64,000 nucleotides of DNA from Flagellimonas sp947499585 (GCF_044596045.1 NZ_CP138995.1:2728001-2792000); one strand, 5' to 3'; positions 9,176-18,311 are shown, numbered from the stretch's first letter. Notes: generated by a model not told the origin, from the sequence alone. Translations and numbers: made by a program.

Positions 9176-9994
9176 ATGTTTGTAATCATGGAAAAGGAAT
9201 TATGTTTTGGTTTTTACAATACTCCTCCCCTTTGGATAAACAAACAATTTGGAGTTCAACAGTTTGAATTTCCTCATATTCAATTGTCAAAATTTGAATC
9301 AAATCCGATTAATGAACGGTTGAGACTTGGCCATCAAATGGAGTATGTATTTGACCAACTTATTTCATTTTCTGAACACTGGGAAGTCATTGCAAAAAAC
9401 ATATTGATTGATAAAGGCAAAATTAGATTGGGTGAACTCGATTTTATCATTAGAAATAGGACAACCGCACAGATTTACCATGTAGAATTGGCTTATAAGT
9501 TCTACATCGTCAATCCAGAAATATCTGAACCTATTCAACGTTTAATGGGACCCAATAAAAAAGACATGTTCTTTACCAAATTGGATAAATTGAAAGAAAA
9601 GCAATTTCCATTGTTGTATGCTGCAGAGCTAAAAGATAAACTTCAAAAATTACAGGTAAACCCAGAGACCATTAAACAAGAAGTGTGCTTTAAAACGCAG
9701 CTTTTCGCCCCCTATTCTGATATTCCTATTTCAATACGACCATTAAACAAGAATTGCATTGAAGGGAACTGGATTCGGTTTGATGATTTCAACTCACAAG
9801 CGTTTAAAACATTCGAATACTATATGCCATTTAAAAGGGAATGGGCAATAGCACCTAGTTTAAATAGAGCATATATCACTCATTATGAGATACTTTTAGA
9901 AATTAACTTGAGGATGTTAAAAGAAAATGCGCCCATGCTTTGGCTTAAAAAACCAGATGGCACCATTGAAAAACTGTTTGTGGTTTGGTGGTAA
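9176..9994 (+). CDS. DUF1853 family protein, possible nuclease fold
   Basis: A 272-residue soluble protein matching DUF1853. Conserved landmarks are NERLRLGHQMEYVFDQLI, GKIRLGELDFIIRNR, YHVELAYKFYIVNP and RLMGPNKKDMFFTKLDKLKEKQFPLL. The GELDF...VELAYK pair looks like the acidic/lysine core of PD-(D/E)XK enzymes, with the glutamate and lysine three residues apart instead of one. That assignment is my inference; the family has no settled function. ATGs at 9176 and 9188 are both possible; the second matches the compact N-terminus better. It is divergent from the VWA/ATPase pair. Confidence 0.8.
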   Translation: MFVIMEKELCFGFYNTPPLWINKQFGVQQFEFPHIQLSKFESNPINERLRLGHQMEYVFDQLISFSEHWEVIAKNILIDKGKIRLGELDFIIRNRTTAQIYHVELAYKFYIVNPEISEPIQRLMGPNKKDMFFTKLDKLKEKQFPLLYAAELKDKLQKLQVNPETIKQEVCFKTQLFAPYSDIPISIRPLNKNCIEGNWIRFDDFNSQAFKTFEYYMPFKREWAIAPSLNRAYITHYEILLEINLRMLKENAPMLWLKKPDGTIEKLFVVWW

Positions 9995-10085
9995 GCTTGT
10001 ATCATTTGATAAAATTTTTAAACTAATTTAATCTATATGCAACCTTTCACAATTTGACTTGTCTTTAGATTATAATTGAAAATTT

Positions 10086-10769
10086 ATGCTAAAGAACTTT
10101 ACTCAATTTGTTTTACTTCTAGTATTGCTATGCTGTAGTTCACAATTAAAAGCTCAGGAAGAGGAACCTAAAGATTACATTGAATTTAATGACCGTAAGA
10201 ATGTAGTTCATGGGGTTTATTTAGGGCTTACTGCTCACTATGGGGAATTGAAAAGTATACCTACCTATGGTTTTGGTTTTAAAATGGCCTATGTTGCCAA
10301 TCAACAGTTTGAAGTTGGTATAGCGGCTACCGTTCTGCAGTCAGACCAAGAGTTCATTACCGTTCAAGATGTTGACAATAAACTCATTGGAGCATATGTA
10401 GGAGCACACTTGGAACCTATTTTCTTTAGTAAAAAAAGGGTCAACCTATCTTTCCCTTTGTTCGTTGGAGTAGGCGGAATTGGTTACACAACCCCAGGGG
10501 AAGACGATTTTGATGATGAATTTATAGATGACGAGTTTGAAAATGTAAATACTATTTTTGTTGTTGAACCGGGAGTAAGTGCACTTTTCAACATATCCAG
10601 ATACGTACAATTAGAGGCAGGTGTCAAATACCGTTTCACAAATAAAATAGATTTGGCCACTAGTCCTATTAAGAGATTAAATGGCTTTTCTACTGGTATT
10701 GGCGTAAAAGTTGGCGTCTTTAATATGGGAAGAAATCGTTACAAGAAAAATATTTCGGAAAAAGAATAG
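10086..10769 (+). CDS. Outer-membrane beta-barrel protein
   Basis: A 227-residue exported protein. A signal peptide (LLLVLLCCSSQLKAQ, cleavage after about residue 23) is followed by an acidic stretch and alternating amphipathic strands ending in aromatic residues (VYLGLTAHYG, FGFKMAYVANQQFEVGIAATVL, VNLSFPLFVGVGGIGY, LEAGVKYRFTN), typical of an OmpW/PorT-like eight-strand barrel. An Asp/Glu-rich loop (EDDFDDEFIDDEFEN) could bind cations at the cell surface. No TonB plug or lipobox is present. The gene is monocistronic and convergent with hisIE. The exact family was not identified. Confidence 0.72.
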   Translation: MLKNFTQFVLLLVLLCCSSQLKAQEEEPKDYIEFNDRKNVVHGVYLGLTAHYGELKSIPTYGFGFKMAYVANQQFEVGIAATVLQSDQEFITVQDVDNKLIGAYVGAHLEPIFFSKKRVNLSFPLFVGVGGIGYTTPGEDDFDDEFIDDEFENVNTIFVVEPGVSALFNISRYVQLEAGVKYRFTNKIDLATSPIKRLNGFSTGIGVKVGVFNMGRNRYKKNISEKE

Positions 10770-10777
10770 CACTCTAC

Positions 10778-11377
10778 CTATTTATGCCGCTCCATCAGCA
10801 CCTTTTCAATATCATTCAGTGTGTATCCTTTAGCCTGTAACAATATCAAGTAGTGAAACAGTAGATCGGCACTCTCACTCAGAAAAAGTTCATCATTGTT
10901 GTCCTTTGCCTCAATAACCGTCTCCACCGCTTCTTCCCCTACCTTTTGAGCTATTTTATTAATTCCCTTTCTAAAAAGTGATGCTACATAGCTATCGGGG
11001 TTTTCAACATCTTCTTTACGGGATGTAATAATCTCTTCCAAAGTGGAAAGAAACCCATACCCCTGAACATTTTCTTCTGCCCAACAAGTATCCGTTCCTT
11101 TATGGCAGGTTGGCCCTTCTGGATTTACAGAAACTAGTAAGGTATCATGATCACAATCATTTTTTATGCCTATAAGTCCTAAGAAGTTTCCACTCTCCTC
11201 TCCCTTTGTCCAAAGTCGATTTTTACTACGGCTAAAGAAAGTAACTTTCTTGGTCTTTTGGGTCACATCTAACGCTTCTTGATTCATATACCCCAACATT
11301 AAGACATTCTTTGTCTTAGCATCTTGAACAATTACTGGAACCAATCCGTCTGTATTTTTAGTGAAGTCTATTTTCAT
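10778..11377 (-). CDS. hisIE: Bifunctional phosphoribosyl-AMP cyclohydrolase / phosphoribosyl-ATP pyrophosphatase
   Basis: Carries out steps 2 and 3 of histidine synthesis. The N-terminal HisI domain (about 1-110) shows VLMLGYMNQEAL, TFFSRSKNRLWTKGEESGN, DCDHDTLLV and the Zn/Mg site CHKGTDTCW. The C-terminal HisE domain (about 110-199) shows SYVASLFRKGINKIAQKVGEEAVETVIEA and the helix SESADLLFHYLILL. At 199 residues it is the usual fusion length. It is the last gene of the his operon, 2 bp after hisF, and is convergent with a beta-barrel gene without an obvious terminator hairpin. Confidence 0.97.
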   Translation of the reverse strand: MKIDFTKNTDGLVPVIVQDAKTKNVLMLGYMNQEALDVTQKTKKVTFFSRSKNRLWTKGEESGNFLGLIGIKNDCDHDTLLVSVNPEGPTCHKGTDTCWAEENVQGYGFLSTLEEIITSRKEDVENPDSYVASLFRKGINKIAQKVGEEAVETVIEAKDNNDELFLSESADLLFHYLILLQAKGYTLNDIEKVLMERHK

Positions 11378-11379
11378 AT

Positions 11380-12135
11380 CTATAATCTAACGGGGATTCC
11401 CTCTTTCTTAAGTTCTTTTTTTAAATCTTTTATTTCAATTTCCTTAAAATGAAAAATACTTGCCGCCAAGGCAGCGTCGGCTTTTCCATCGATAAAGGTA
11501 TCTGTAAAATGCGAAACAGCTCCTGCTCCACCTGAAGCAATTACCGGAATGTTGACAAGGGTAGACAATTTTGCCAAAGCCTTGTTCGCAAATCCGTTTT
11601 TTGTACCATCGTGATCCATGGAAGTAAACAGAATTTCTCCTGCTCCACGTTCCTCAACTTCTTTGGCCCATTCAAACAAATCAATTTCCGTAGGCACCTT
11701 TCCCCCTACTAAATGCACTTTCCAATTGCCACCTACTTGTTTGGCATCTATAGCAACCACAATGCATTGAGACCCAAATTTGGATACCAATTCATTGATT
11801 AACTCTGGTCTTTTTACTGCTGAAGAATTGATAGAAACTTTGTCCGCTCCGTTTTGAAGCAAAACATCGACATCCTCGACTGATGATATTCCACCACCAA
11901 CGGTAAATGGTATGTTGACTTTTTCTGCAACGTGATACACTAGTTCCGCCAAAGTCTTTCTTCTTTCTTCAGTAGCCGAAATATCTAAGAATACCAGTTC
12001 ATCCGCTCCTTCTTGGGCATAAATTTCTGCAAGTTCCACAGGGTCACCAGCATCCCTTAAATCAACAAAGTTGATTCCCTTTACGGTACGTCCGTTTTTA
12101 ATATCCAAGCAAGGGATTATTCTTTTCGTTAGCAT
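11380..12135 (-). CDS. hisF: Imidazole glycerol phosphate synthase, cyclase subunit
   Basis: A (beta/alpha)8-barrel cyclase that uses ammonia from HisH to convert PRFAR into imidazole glycerol phosphate and AICAR. Diagnostic motifs: RIIPCLDIKNGRTVKGINF with the catalytic Asp11, VFLDISATEERR, PFTVGGGISSVEDV, ILFTSMDHDGTKNGF with the second catalytic Asp near residue 130, and VIASGGAGAV. At 251 residues it is a standard length. It follows a DinB-family gene with no gap and is two bases ahead of hisIE. Confidence 0.98.
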   Translation of the reverse strand: MLTKRIIPCLDIKNGRTVKGINFVDLRDAGDPVELAEIYAQEGADELVFLDISATEERRKTLAELVYHVAEKVNIPFTVGGGISSVEDVDVLLQNGADKVSINSSAVKRPELINELVSKFGSQCIVVAIDAKQVGGNWKVHLVGGKVPTEIDLFEWAKEVEERGAGEILFTSMDHDGTKNGFANKALAKLSTLVNIPVIASGGAGAVSHFTDTFIDGKADAALAASIFHFKEIEIKDLKKELKKEGIPVRL

Positions 12136-12648
12136 TTAATCTTCATTTTTTACCGTGAGGTCCACTCCATCATAAAATCCCAGATCTCTATTATTCAATA
12201 TCTTGGTCCACAATGCTATTTGCCCTGTATGATAAGACAAATGCTCAACTACATGAACAATGTTTCCAACACCAGAAAACTCAAAACCCTGGACCGATCT
12301 TTTCTTTAATAACTCTTCAATAGTAACTTCTGAAATGGCTTTTTTTGCGTCTTCAACTGTAGAAACCAACTTCTGAAAAAGTTCGTTTTTGGTATATCCT
12401 GACAATACTGAAAACTCTTCATCACGATTTCGATTGTCCTCTATACCTTGAAGTGAAGCAATTCCGTATTGGGTAATGTTACCGCATAAGTGCAAGATTA
12501 AATTTCCAATACTATTGGTCGCTTCATTTGGCTTCTGCCAAATTACTTCTTCAGACAACTTGTCTAAGCAAATTTTTATCATTCTTAGACTTTCGTCCAT
12601 TCGATAATTTGCATTGAGCACAAATTCCTCTTGTATCTGATTATCCAT
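12136..12648 (-). CDS. DinB/DUF1572-like protein inserted in the his operon
   Basis: A 170-residue four-helix protein of the DinB/YfiT superfamily. Putative metal ligands sit in IGNLILHLCGNI (His near residue 51) and VVEHLSYHTGQIALW (two His near 134-138). Members are small metal-binding proteins, some of which are thiol S-transferases; the substrate here is unknown. Its start overlaps the hisA stop by 8 bp and its stop directly precedes hisF, so it is co-transcribed and probably translationally coupled with histidine genes although no histidine step needs it. Confidence 0.85.
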   Translation of the reverse strand: MDNQIQEEFVLNANYRMDESLRMIKICLDKLSEEVIWQKPNEATNSIGNLILHLCGNITQYGIASLQGIEDNRNRDEEFSVLSGYTKNELFQKLVSTVEDAKKAISEVTIEELLKKRSVQGFEFSGVGNIVHVVEHLSYHTGQIALWTKILNNRDLGFYDGVDLTVKNED

Positions 12649-13420
12649 TTTCCAAAATATAGTTTTCCAACTGCTTCAAGCTAATTCTATTTTCATAGAT
12701 GGCTTTGCCAATAATAGTTCCTTCACAACCAATTTCTGCTAGTTTTGGCAACTCCTCAAAACTAGAAATACCACCGCTTGCAATCAAATTTATACCAACT
12801 ACCTCTATATCTTCTACCCCACTCCCTGTAACTGAAGTTTCATTTTTCATTGTCTTGGATAAAATCTTTTTATAAAGATCAAATGATGGGCCTTCCAGCA
12901 TTCCGTCTTTGCTGATATCCGTACAAATAATGTATTTAACTCCTTTTTTCTGATACGATTGAATAAAAGGGATTAACTCCTTATCAGAGTCTTCCAACCA
13001 TCCGGAGATTGATACTTTTTCATCTTTGGCGTCAGCACCCAAAATGATTTTTGTTGAGCCGTATTTTTGTAGCCACCCTAAGAAGGTTTCTTTATCCTTT
13101 ACTGCAATGCTCCCTCCTGTTATTTGACTTGCACCGGATTCAAAAGCGATATGTAAGTCCTCATCCGTCTTTAAACCGCCTCCAAAATCAATTTTTAAAC
13201 TGGTTTTGGTCGCGATACTTTCCAACACTTTATGGTTGACAATATGCTTTGATTTGGCACCATCTAAATCCACCAAATGCAAATGCTCTATTCCATGAGC
13301 CTCAAATTGCATGGCAACTTCCAATGGATTTTCATTGTATACTTTTTTGGTGTCATAATCGCCTTTGGATAATCTGACACACTTACCGTCGATAATATCT
13401 ATAGCTGGAATTATTCGCAT
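12641..13420 (-). CDS. hisA: ProFAR isomerase (HisA) with an internal insertion
   Basis: Phosphoribosylformimino-5-aminoimidazole carboxamide ribotide isomerase, a (beta/alpha)8 barrel. Visible are IIPAIDIIDGKCVRL with catalytic Asp8, HLVDLDGAK, IDFGGGLKTDEDL, YIICTDISKDGMLEGP with the second catalytic Asp, and LIASGGISS. Its 259 residues exceed the usual ~240. The extra residues (about 190-210, KNETSVTGSGVEDIEVVGI) lie just before the LIASGG strand, where Bacteroidota HisA proteins vary in length. Both catalytic sites remain intact. It is followed by an overlapping DinB gene. Confidence 0.96.
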   Translation of the reverse strand: MRIIPAIDIIDGKCVRLSKGDYDTKKVYNENPLEVAMQFEAHGIEHLHLVDLDGAKSKHIVNHKVLESIATKTSLKIDFGGGLKTDEDLHIAFESGASQITGGSIAVKDKETFLGWLQKYGSTKIILGADAKDEKVSISGWLEDSDKELIPFIQSYQKKGVKYIICTDISKDGMLEGPSFDLYKKILSKTMKNETSVTGSGVEDIEVVGINLIASGGISSFEELPKLAEIGCEGTIIGKAIYENRISLKQLENYILENG

Positions 13421-13837
13421 TTAGTTCGTCTTTTTAAACATCCATGTTTCAGGATTGGGAATGGATTCAAAACCATAAGTCGCATAAAGTGAATGGGCAT
13501 CATTGGTGCGTAATCCCATTCCATTTACATTTTGTAATTCCGGGTAATTAAAAATATAGTCCAAAAGCATTTTTCCGATTCCTTTTCCTTGATGTTTTTC
13601 TACAACAAAAACATCCATTAACCACGCGAAAACCACAAAATCCGTAGCAATTCTGGCAAAGGCAATTTGTTCTCCATCTTTGGCGAAAACACCAAAACAT
13701 AATGCATTCTCCATAGATTTAACCACCAATTCCTCACTTCTTCCTTTCGCCCAATAGGATTCTTCAGAAAGGTATTTATGAATCAATGGGACATCCATTT
13801 TTGATTTCTCAGTCGATATATAAAAATTAGCACTCAT
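13421..13837 (-). CDS. GNAT family N-acetyltransferase (between hisH and hisA)
   Basis: A 138-residue GNAT acetyltransferase. The acetyl-CoA pyrophosphate-binding loop is visible as DVFVVEKHQGKGIGKMLLDYIF (Q/RxxGxG/A), preceded by strands IAFARIATDFVVFAWLMDV and followed by GLRTNDAHSLYATYGFESI, the usual C-terminal motif B. The substrate is unknown. The ATG overlaps the hisH stop codon by one base (TAATG) and the stop abuts hisA, so expression is tied to the histidine operon. It is not closely similar to the second GNAT of this operon. Confidence 0.88.
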   Translation of the reverse strand: MSANFYISTEKSKMDVPLIHKYLSEESYWAKGRSEELVVKSMENALCFGVFAKDGEQIAFARIATDFVVFAWLMDVFVVEKHQGKGIGKMLLDYIFNYPELQNVNGMGLRTNDAHSLYATYGFESIPNPETWMFKKTN

Positions 13838-14418
13838 TATAGTTCTAAAAAGTTTTTCAAAATCTGTGCTCCTACGTCACTACTTTTTTCAGGGTGAAAT
13901 TGTGTTCCATAAAAATTATCTTTCTGCAATGCCGCGCTATATCCCAGGGCATATTCTGATTCTGCTATAGTTTCATCACCAAGTGGCGCATAATAACTGT
14001 GCACCAAATAAATATGGGATTTTTCTGGAATGGTTTTGAATAAATTTGATTTTAACCCTCTGATCTCATTCCACCCTATTTGAGGCACTTTTACAGATTT
14101 TGGAAATTTTACCACATCTAAATCAAAAATTCCAAGCCCATCAGTATTTCCTTCTTCAGAAAAATTACACATCAATTGCATTCCTAAACAAATACCCAAA
14201 ACAGGTTGCTTTAAATTAGGGATTATCTTATCCAAACCACTTGTTCTTAACTTGGTCATTGCAGAGCTTGCTTCGCCTACCCCGGGAAATATCACTTTAT
14301 CCGCATTTTGAATTTCTTCAACATTGTCACTTAAAACAGCATCGTAGCCCAAACGTTGTATCGCAAATTTGATGCTCTGAATATTCCCCGCACCATAATT
14401 GATGATTACTATCTTCAT
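13837..14418 (-). CDS. hisH: Imidazole glycerol phosphate synthase, glutamine amidotransferase subunit
   Basis: A class I glutamine amidotransferase that supplies ammonia to HisF. Sequence landmarks: IINYGAGNIQSIKFA at the N-terminus, the oxyanion strand KVIFPGVGEASSAM, the nucleophile Cys in VLGICLGMQLMC (near residue 80), and the His-Glu pair in GTQFHPEKSS near the C-terminus. The 193 residues match the family. The stop overlaps the following GNAT start; the gene begins immediately after hisB. Confidence 0.97.
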   Translation of the reverse strand: MKIVIINYGAGNIQSIKFAIQRLGYDAVLSDNVEEIQNADKVIFPGVGEASSAMTKLRTSGLDKIIPNLKQPVLGICLGMQLMCNFSEEGNTDGLGIFDLDVVKFPKSVKVPQIGWNEIRGLKSNLFKTIPEKSHIYLVHSYYAPLGDETIAESEYALGYSAALQKDNFYGTQFHPEKSSDVGAQILKNFLEL

Positions 14419-15555
14419 TTATAAAATTCCCTTTGTAGATGGTAGCACCATCTTTTCAACATCTCTTTTCACCGCCATTTTAATTGACTTTGCAAATGCT
14501 TTAAAAATTCCTTCGATTTTATGGTGCTCATTTGTTCCTTCAGCTTTCACGTTCAAGTTGGCCTTTGCGCCATCAGTAAAGGATTTAAAAAAGTGATGAA
14601 ACATCTCTGTTGGCATATCACCCACTTTTTCACGATTAAAGCTTGCATCCCAAACCAACCAATTACGTCCACCAAAATCAATTGCTACTTGTGCCAAGCA
14701 GTCATCCATGGGTAAACAGAAGCCATAACGTTCTATGCCTAGTTTATTCCCTAGAGCCTTAGAAAACACCTCTCCTAATGCAATGGCTGTATCTTCAATG
14801 GTATGGTGTTCATCCACTTCTAAATCACCATTTACTTTTATTTCCAAATCCATTTGCCCGTGTCTGGCAAGTTGGTCCAACATATGATCAAAAAATGCCA
14901 GCCCTGTATTGATATTGCTTTTTCCAGTCCCATCTAGATTTAGTTTAATTTGGATATCAGTTTCATTGGTCTTTCTTGAAATCTCCGAAACCCGATTTTC
15001 CAACTTTAAAAATTCATAGATTTTCTCCCAATCGTTGCTCTCTAAAACGATATGGTCGTCAAGTTCTTCTCGCTTTACCGTAATCTCCCCAGTTCCCAAA
15101 TTGGTCTCATCATTAATGAAAATTCCTTTTGCACCTAAGTTTTTCGCCAATTCCATATCCGTTAACCGATCACCGAGCACAAATGAATTTTCTAGATCAT
15201 ATTCTTCAGTAAAGTATTCAGTTAGCAAACCAGTTCCAGGTTTTCTTGTATCGGCATTGTCTTTAGGAAATGTCCGGTCTATAAAAACCTTATCAAAAAC
15301 AACTCCTTCATTTTCAAAGGATTTCAAAATGAAATCATGAACAGGCCAGAAGTTCTCCTCTGGAAAGATATCAGTACCTAGACCATCTTGATTGGTAATC
15401 ATGACCAATTCATAATCCAACTCTTTTGCAATTTTACCTAAGAATGTAAATGCTTTGGGATAGAAAATCATTTTTTCAAATGCATCTATCTGTTCACCAA
15501 CAGTTTCTTTTATGATGGTACCATCTCTATCTATAAAAAGTACTTTTTTAGCCAT
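14419..15555 (-). CDS. hisB: Bifunctional histidinol-phosphatase / imidazoleglycerol-phosphate dehydratase
   Basis: The N-terminal HAD-type histidinol-phosphate phosphatase (about 1-165) begins KVLFIDRDGTIIKE with the nucleophile Asp and has the loop FVLGDRLTDMELAKNLG. The C-terminal IGPD domain (about 185-378) has the metal-binding signatures FFDHMLDQLARHG, DEHHTIEDTAIALGE and EGTNEHHKIEGIFKAFA. The fusion order is that of enterobacterial HisB. Start and hisC stop overlap by one base (TAATG), indicating coupling. Confidence 0.97.
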   Translation of the reverse strand: MAKKVLFIDRDGTIIKETVGEQIDAFEKMIFYPKAFTFLGKIAKELDYELVMITNQDGLGTDIFPEENFWPVHDFILKSFENEGVVFDKVFIDRTFPKDNADTRKPGTGLLTEYFTEEYDLENSFVLGDRLTDMELAKNLGAKGIFINDETNLGTGEITVKREELDDHIVLESNDWEKIYEFLKLENRVSEISRKTNETDIQIKLNLDGTGKSNINTGLAFFDHMLDQLARHGQMDLEIKVNGDLEVDEHHTIEDTAIALGEVFSKALGNKLGIERYGFCLPMDDCLAQVAIDFGGRNWLVWDASFNREKVGDMPTEMFHHFFKSFTDGAKANLNVKAEGTNEHHKIEGIFKAFAKSIKMAVKRDVEKMVLPSTKGIL

Positions 15556-16598
15556 TACTTTAGTTCTTTTAAAATAGCAATCAGTTTTTTGTTCTCATCC
15601 GGAGTACCTACTGTAAACCTTAAAGTATTTTCACACAAAGGCTGATTACTTCTGTTACGCACCACAACTTGTGCCTCCAAGAGTTCTTGATATCTTTTGT
15701 CCGCATCATCAACTTTCACCAACACAAAATTTGAATCTGATGGGTAGGTCTTATTCACAAAATCCAATTCATTCAATACTTGAACCAAAGTTTTGCGTTC
15801 TTTTAAAATCTGCTCAACTTCCTCTTGAACCATTGTATCATCTAGTACTCTTTTGAGCGCTTGATACTGGGTAAGCTGATTTATGTTGTATGGCGGTTTT
15901 ATTTTGTTAAGGATAGCAATAATTTCTGCGGATGCATAGCATATCCCCAAGCGAATACCTGCCATACCGTAGGCTTTGGACATTGTTTGAGTAATAATCA
16001 GATTTGGATGGTTAGCCAAAACTAATAACCAACTCTCGCTTTCTGAGAAATCAATATATGCTTCATCAATGACCACTAGACCATTAAAGTTCTCTACCAA
16101 TTCTTCAATACGCTTCTTTTGAAAGGAGTTACCAGTTGGGTTGTTGGGTGAACAAATGAATATGATCTTGGTTTTCTCATCTACGTTTTCTAGGATTTGG
16201 AATACATCTGGTTCAAAATCAGATGTTAGCAGAACTTCTCTATTCTCAACGGCATTAATTCCAGAAAGTACTTTATACATACCGTAGGTTGGCGGTAAGG
16301 TGATGATGTTATCTTGGTTAGGTTCACAGAAAGCTCTAAATATCAAATCTAAAACTTCATCACTGCCGTTTCCTAGGAGAATATTCGTTTCAAGAACTTG
16401 TTTCTGTTCTGCCAAAAGTGTTTTTAGGCTACGTTGTTGTGGGTCGGGATAGCGATTCAGACCATTTTCAAAAGGGTTTTCATTAGCATCTAAAAAAATC
16501 ATTTTAGAGCCATCAGAAACATACTCATCTCTTGCTGACGAATAAGGCTTTAACCCTCTAACTGTTTCGCGTACTAATTTATCTATATTGAAAACCAT
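15555..16598 (-). CDS. hisC: Histidinol-phosphate aminotransferase
   Basis: A fold-type I PLP aminotransferase of 347 residues that converts imidazole acetol phosphate and glutamate to histidinol phosphate. Visible: the N-terminal LDANENPFENGLNRYPDPQ, cofactor region LLGNGSDEVLDLIF, ICSPNNPTGN, VVIDEAYIDFSES, the PLP lysine in QTMSKAYGMAGIRLG (about residue 209) and the C-terminal RFTVGTPDEN. Two bases separate it from hisD. No unusual features were noted. Confidence 0.97.
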   Translation of the reverse strand: MVFNIDKLVRETVRGLKPYSSARDEYVSDGSKMIFLDANENPFENGLNRYPDPQQRSLKTLLAEQKQVLETNILLGNGSDEVLDLIFRAFCEPNQDNIITLPPTYGMYKVLSGINAVENREVLLTSDFEPDVFQILENVDEKTKIIFICSPNNPTGNSFQKKRIEELVENFNGLVVIDEAYIDFSESESWLLVLANHPNLIITQTMSKAYGMAGIRLGICYASAEIIAILNKIKPPYNINQLTQYQALKRVLDDTMVQEEVEQILKERKTLVQVLNELDFVNKTYPSDSNFVLVKVDDADKRYQELLEAQVVVRNRSNQPLCENTLRFTVGTPDENKKLIAILKELK

Positions 16599-16600
16599 CG

Positions 16601-17884
16601 TTATTCCAAACTTTTTAGTCTTAGGGTCACAGCATTTTTATGAGCCTGCAAACCTTCTGCTTCTGCCATTAGTTCAATTGCATTACCAATACCCAAAATC
16701 CCTTCATGATTTATTTTCTGAAAAGTCATACTCTTCATAAAACTATCAAGATTTACACCACTATATTGCTTTGCATATCCGTTTGTGGGGAGGGTATGAT
16801 TGGTTCCTGATGCATAGTCTCCTGCACTTTCAGGTGTATAGTTCCCTATAAATACTGAACCTGCATTAACCGTATTCTCTATATAAAATTCCTCATTTTC
16901 TACACAGACAATATAATGTTCAGGACCATATTCATTGATTAAATCAATTGCCTTTTCATCGTTATCTATTAAAATAAGCTTGCTGTTCTCAATAGCTTTT
17001 TCAGCTATGGCTTTACGTGGAAGTGACTGTATTTGATTTTCTATTTCCGCTGCAACACCATCTAATAGTTTTTCTGAAGTAGAAACCAATATGACCTGAC
17101 TATCTATACCGTGTTCCGCTTGGCTCAATAAGTCTGATGCCACAAAGGCGGTATTGGCAGAATCATCAGCCACAACCAACAACTCACTTGGTCCTGCTGG
17201 CATGTCTATAGCTACTCCATATTTTGTCGCTATTTGCTTAGCTACAGTAACGTATTGATTTCCTGGTCCAAATATCTTATAAACTTTTGGGATGGTATTT
17301 GTCCCAAAGGTCATGCCCGCTATGGCTTGTATACCGCCAACTTTGAAAATCTGTGTTACTCCGCACAGTTGAGCTGTATACAAAATTGTTGGATTGATTT
17401 TTCCTTTTTGGTCAGGTGGCGTGCAAAGGATGATCTCTTTGCAACCGGCAATCTTAGCAGGAACTGCCAACATCAAAATTGTTGAAAACAGCGGAGCTGT
17501 TCCACCTGGGATATACAACCCAACTTTTTGAATAGGTTTTTTCTCTTGCCAACACAGAACCCCAGGCATTGTTTCCAACGCTACTTTTTCTGTTTTTTGA
17601 GCAGTATGAAACCTTTCAATATTTTTTTTGGCTAAAGAAATGGCTTGTTTCAACTCTTCTGAAACTTCAGTTGATGCCTTTTCTAATTCTTCTTTAGAAA
17701 CCAAAAACGACTCTAATTGAATCTTGTCAAATTTTTTAGTATAATTTCTTATGGCCGTATCTCCATCAGTTTTTACCTCCTCAAAAATTGTATTGACTGT
17801 TTCTTCAATATCCGAAACGCTTTGAGTAGGCCTTTTTAGTAGCTCTTCCCATTTTTCTCTATTTGGATAACTAATTTTCTGCAT
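16601..17884 (-). CDS. hisD: Histidinol dehydrogenase
   Basis: A zinc-dependent, NAD-linked four-electron dehydrogenase that oxidises L-histidinol to L-histidine, the last step of the pathway. The 427-residue protein contains VGLYIPGGTAPLFSTILML, GPGNQYVTVAKQIA, DMPAGPSELLVVAD, LLSQAEHGIDSQVILV (zinc/catalytic Gln-His), YGPEHYIVC and the family signature near SAGDYASGTNHTLPT. It starts 6 bp after the upstream GNAT gene and is the largest gene of the operon. Confidence 0.97.
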   Translation of the reverse strand: MQKISYPNREKWEELLKRPTQSVSDIEETVNTIFEEVKTDGDTAIRNYTKKFDKIQLESFLVSKEELEKASTEVSEELKQAISLAKKNIERFHTAQKTEKVALETMPGVLCWQEKKPIQKVGLYIPGGTAPLFSTILMLAVPAKIAGCKEIILCTPPDQKGKINPTILYTAQLCGVTQIFKVGGIQAIAGMTFGTNTIPKVYKIFGPGNQYVTVAKQIATKYGVAIDMPAGPSELLVVADDSANTAFVASDLLSQAEHGIDSQVILVSTSEKLLDGVAAEIENQIQSLPRKAIAEKAIENSKLILIDNDEKAIDLINEYGPEHYIVCVENEEFYIENTVNAGSVFIGNYTPESAGDYASGTNHTLPTNGYAKQYSGVNLDSFMKSMTFQKINHEGILGIGNAIELMAEAEGLQAHKNAVTLRLKSLE

Positions 17885-17890
17885 AGCTTT

Positions 17891-18310
17891 TCAAAATCTT
17901 TTTTGATAGTGATAGCCTACCATTTGATAGCCCTCTCTTTCCCAGAACTTTTGACCGGATTTGTTCTTTGTATAACAATTAAGTTCAGAACCTTTACACC
18001 CAATGGATATAGCGTAATTAAAAATCCATTCCATCATATGCTTGCCAACGCCTTTACCTTGGTATTCTGGCAGAATGAATACATTATCCAATTCAATATG
18101 CTTTCCAATATAATATTTGGTCAATATCCATAAACCAGAAATGCCAATAAGCTTGGAACTGTCATAAACACCAACACACTGATATCCATTGGAAAACATC
18201 TCCTCTAATCTTTCATTTAATACTTCAACAGAAATAGAAGGGTCAAGTCTGCTCAAAAATGGAACAATTGTTTTTTTGTCCTTTTGCCCTATAAAAGCTA
18301 TGTTGTACAT
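17891..18310 (-). CDS. GNAT family N-acetyltransferase (between hisG and hisD)
   Basis: A GNAT-fold protein of about 139 residues. The acetyl-CoA loop is FILPEYQGKGVGKHMMEWIF, followed by KGSELNCYTKNKSGQKFWEREGYQMVGYHYQ, which is typical motif B. I place the start at the ATG at 18310, one base beyond the hisG stop; an in-frame ATG at 18331 would overlap hisG by 20 bp. Its position inside the his operon implies co-expression under the histidine leader. The substrate is unknown. Confidence 0.85.
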   Translation of the reverse strand: MYNIAFIGQKDKKTIVPFLSRLDPSISVEVLNERLEEMFSNGYQCVGVYDSSKLIGISGLWILTKYYIGKHIELDNVFILPEYQGKGVGKHMMEWIFNYAISIGCKGSELNCYTKNKSGQKFWEREGYQMVGYHYQKRF

Positions 18311-18311
18311 A

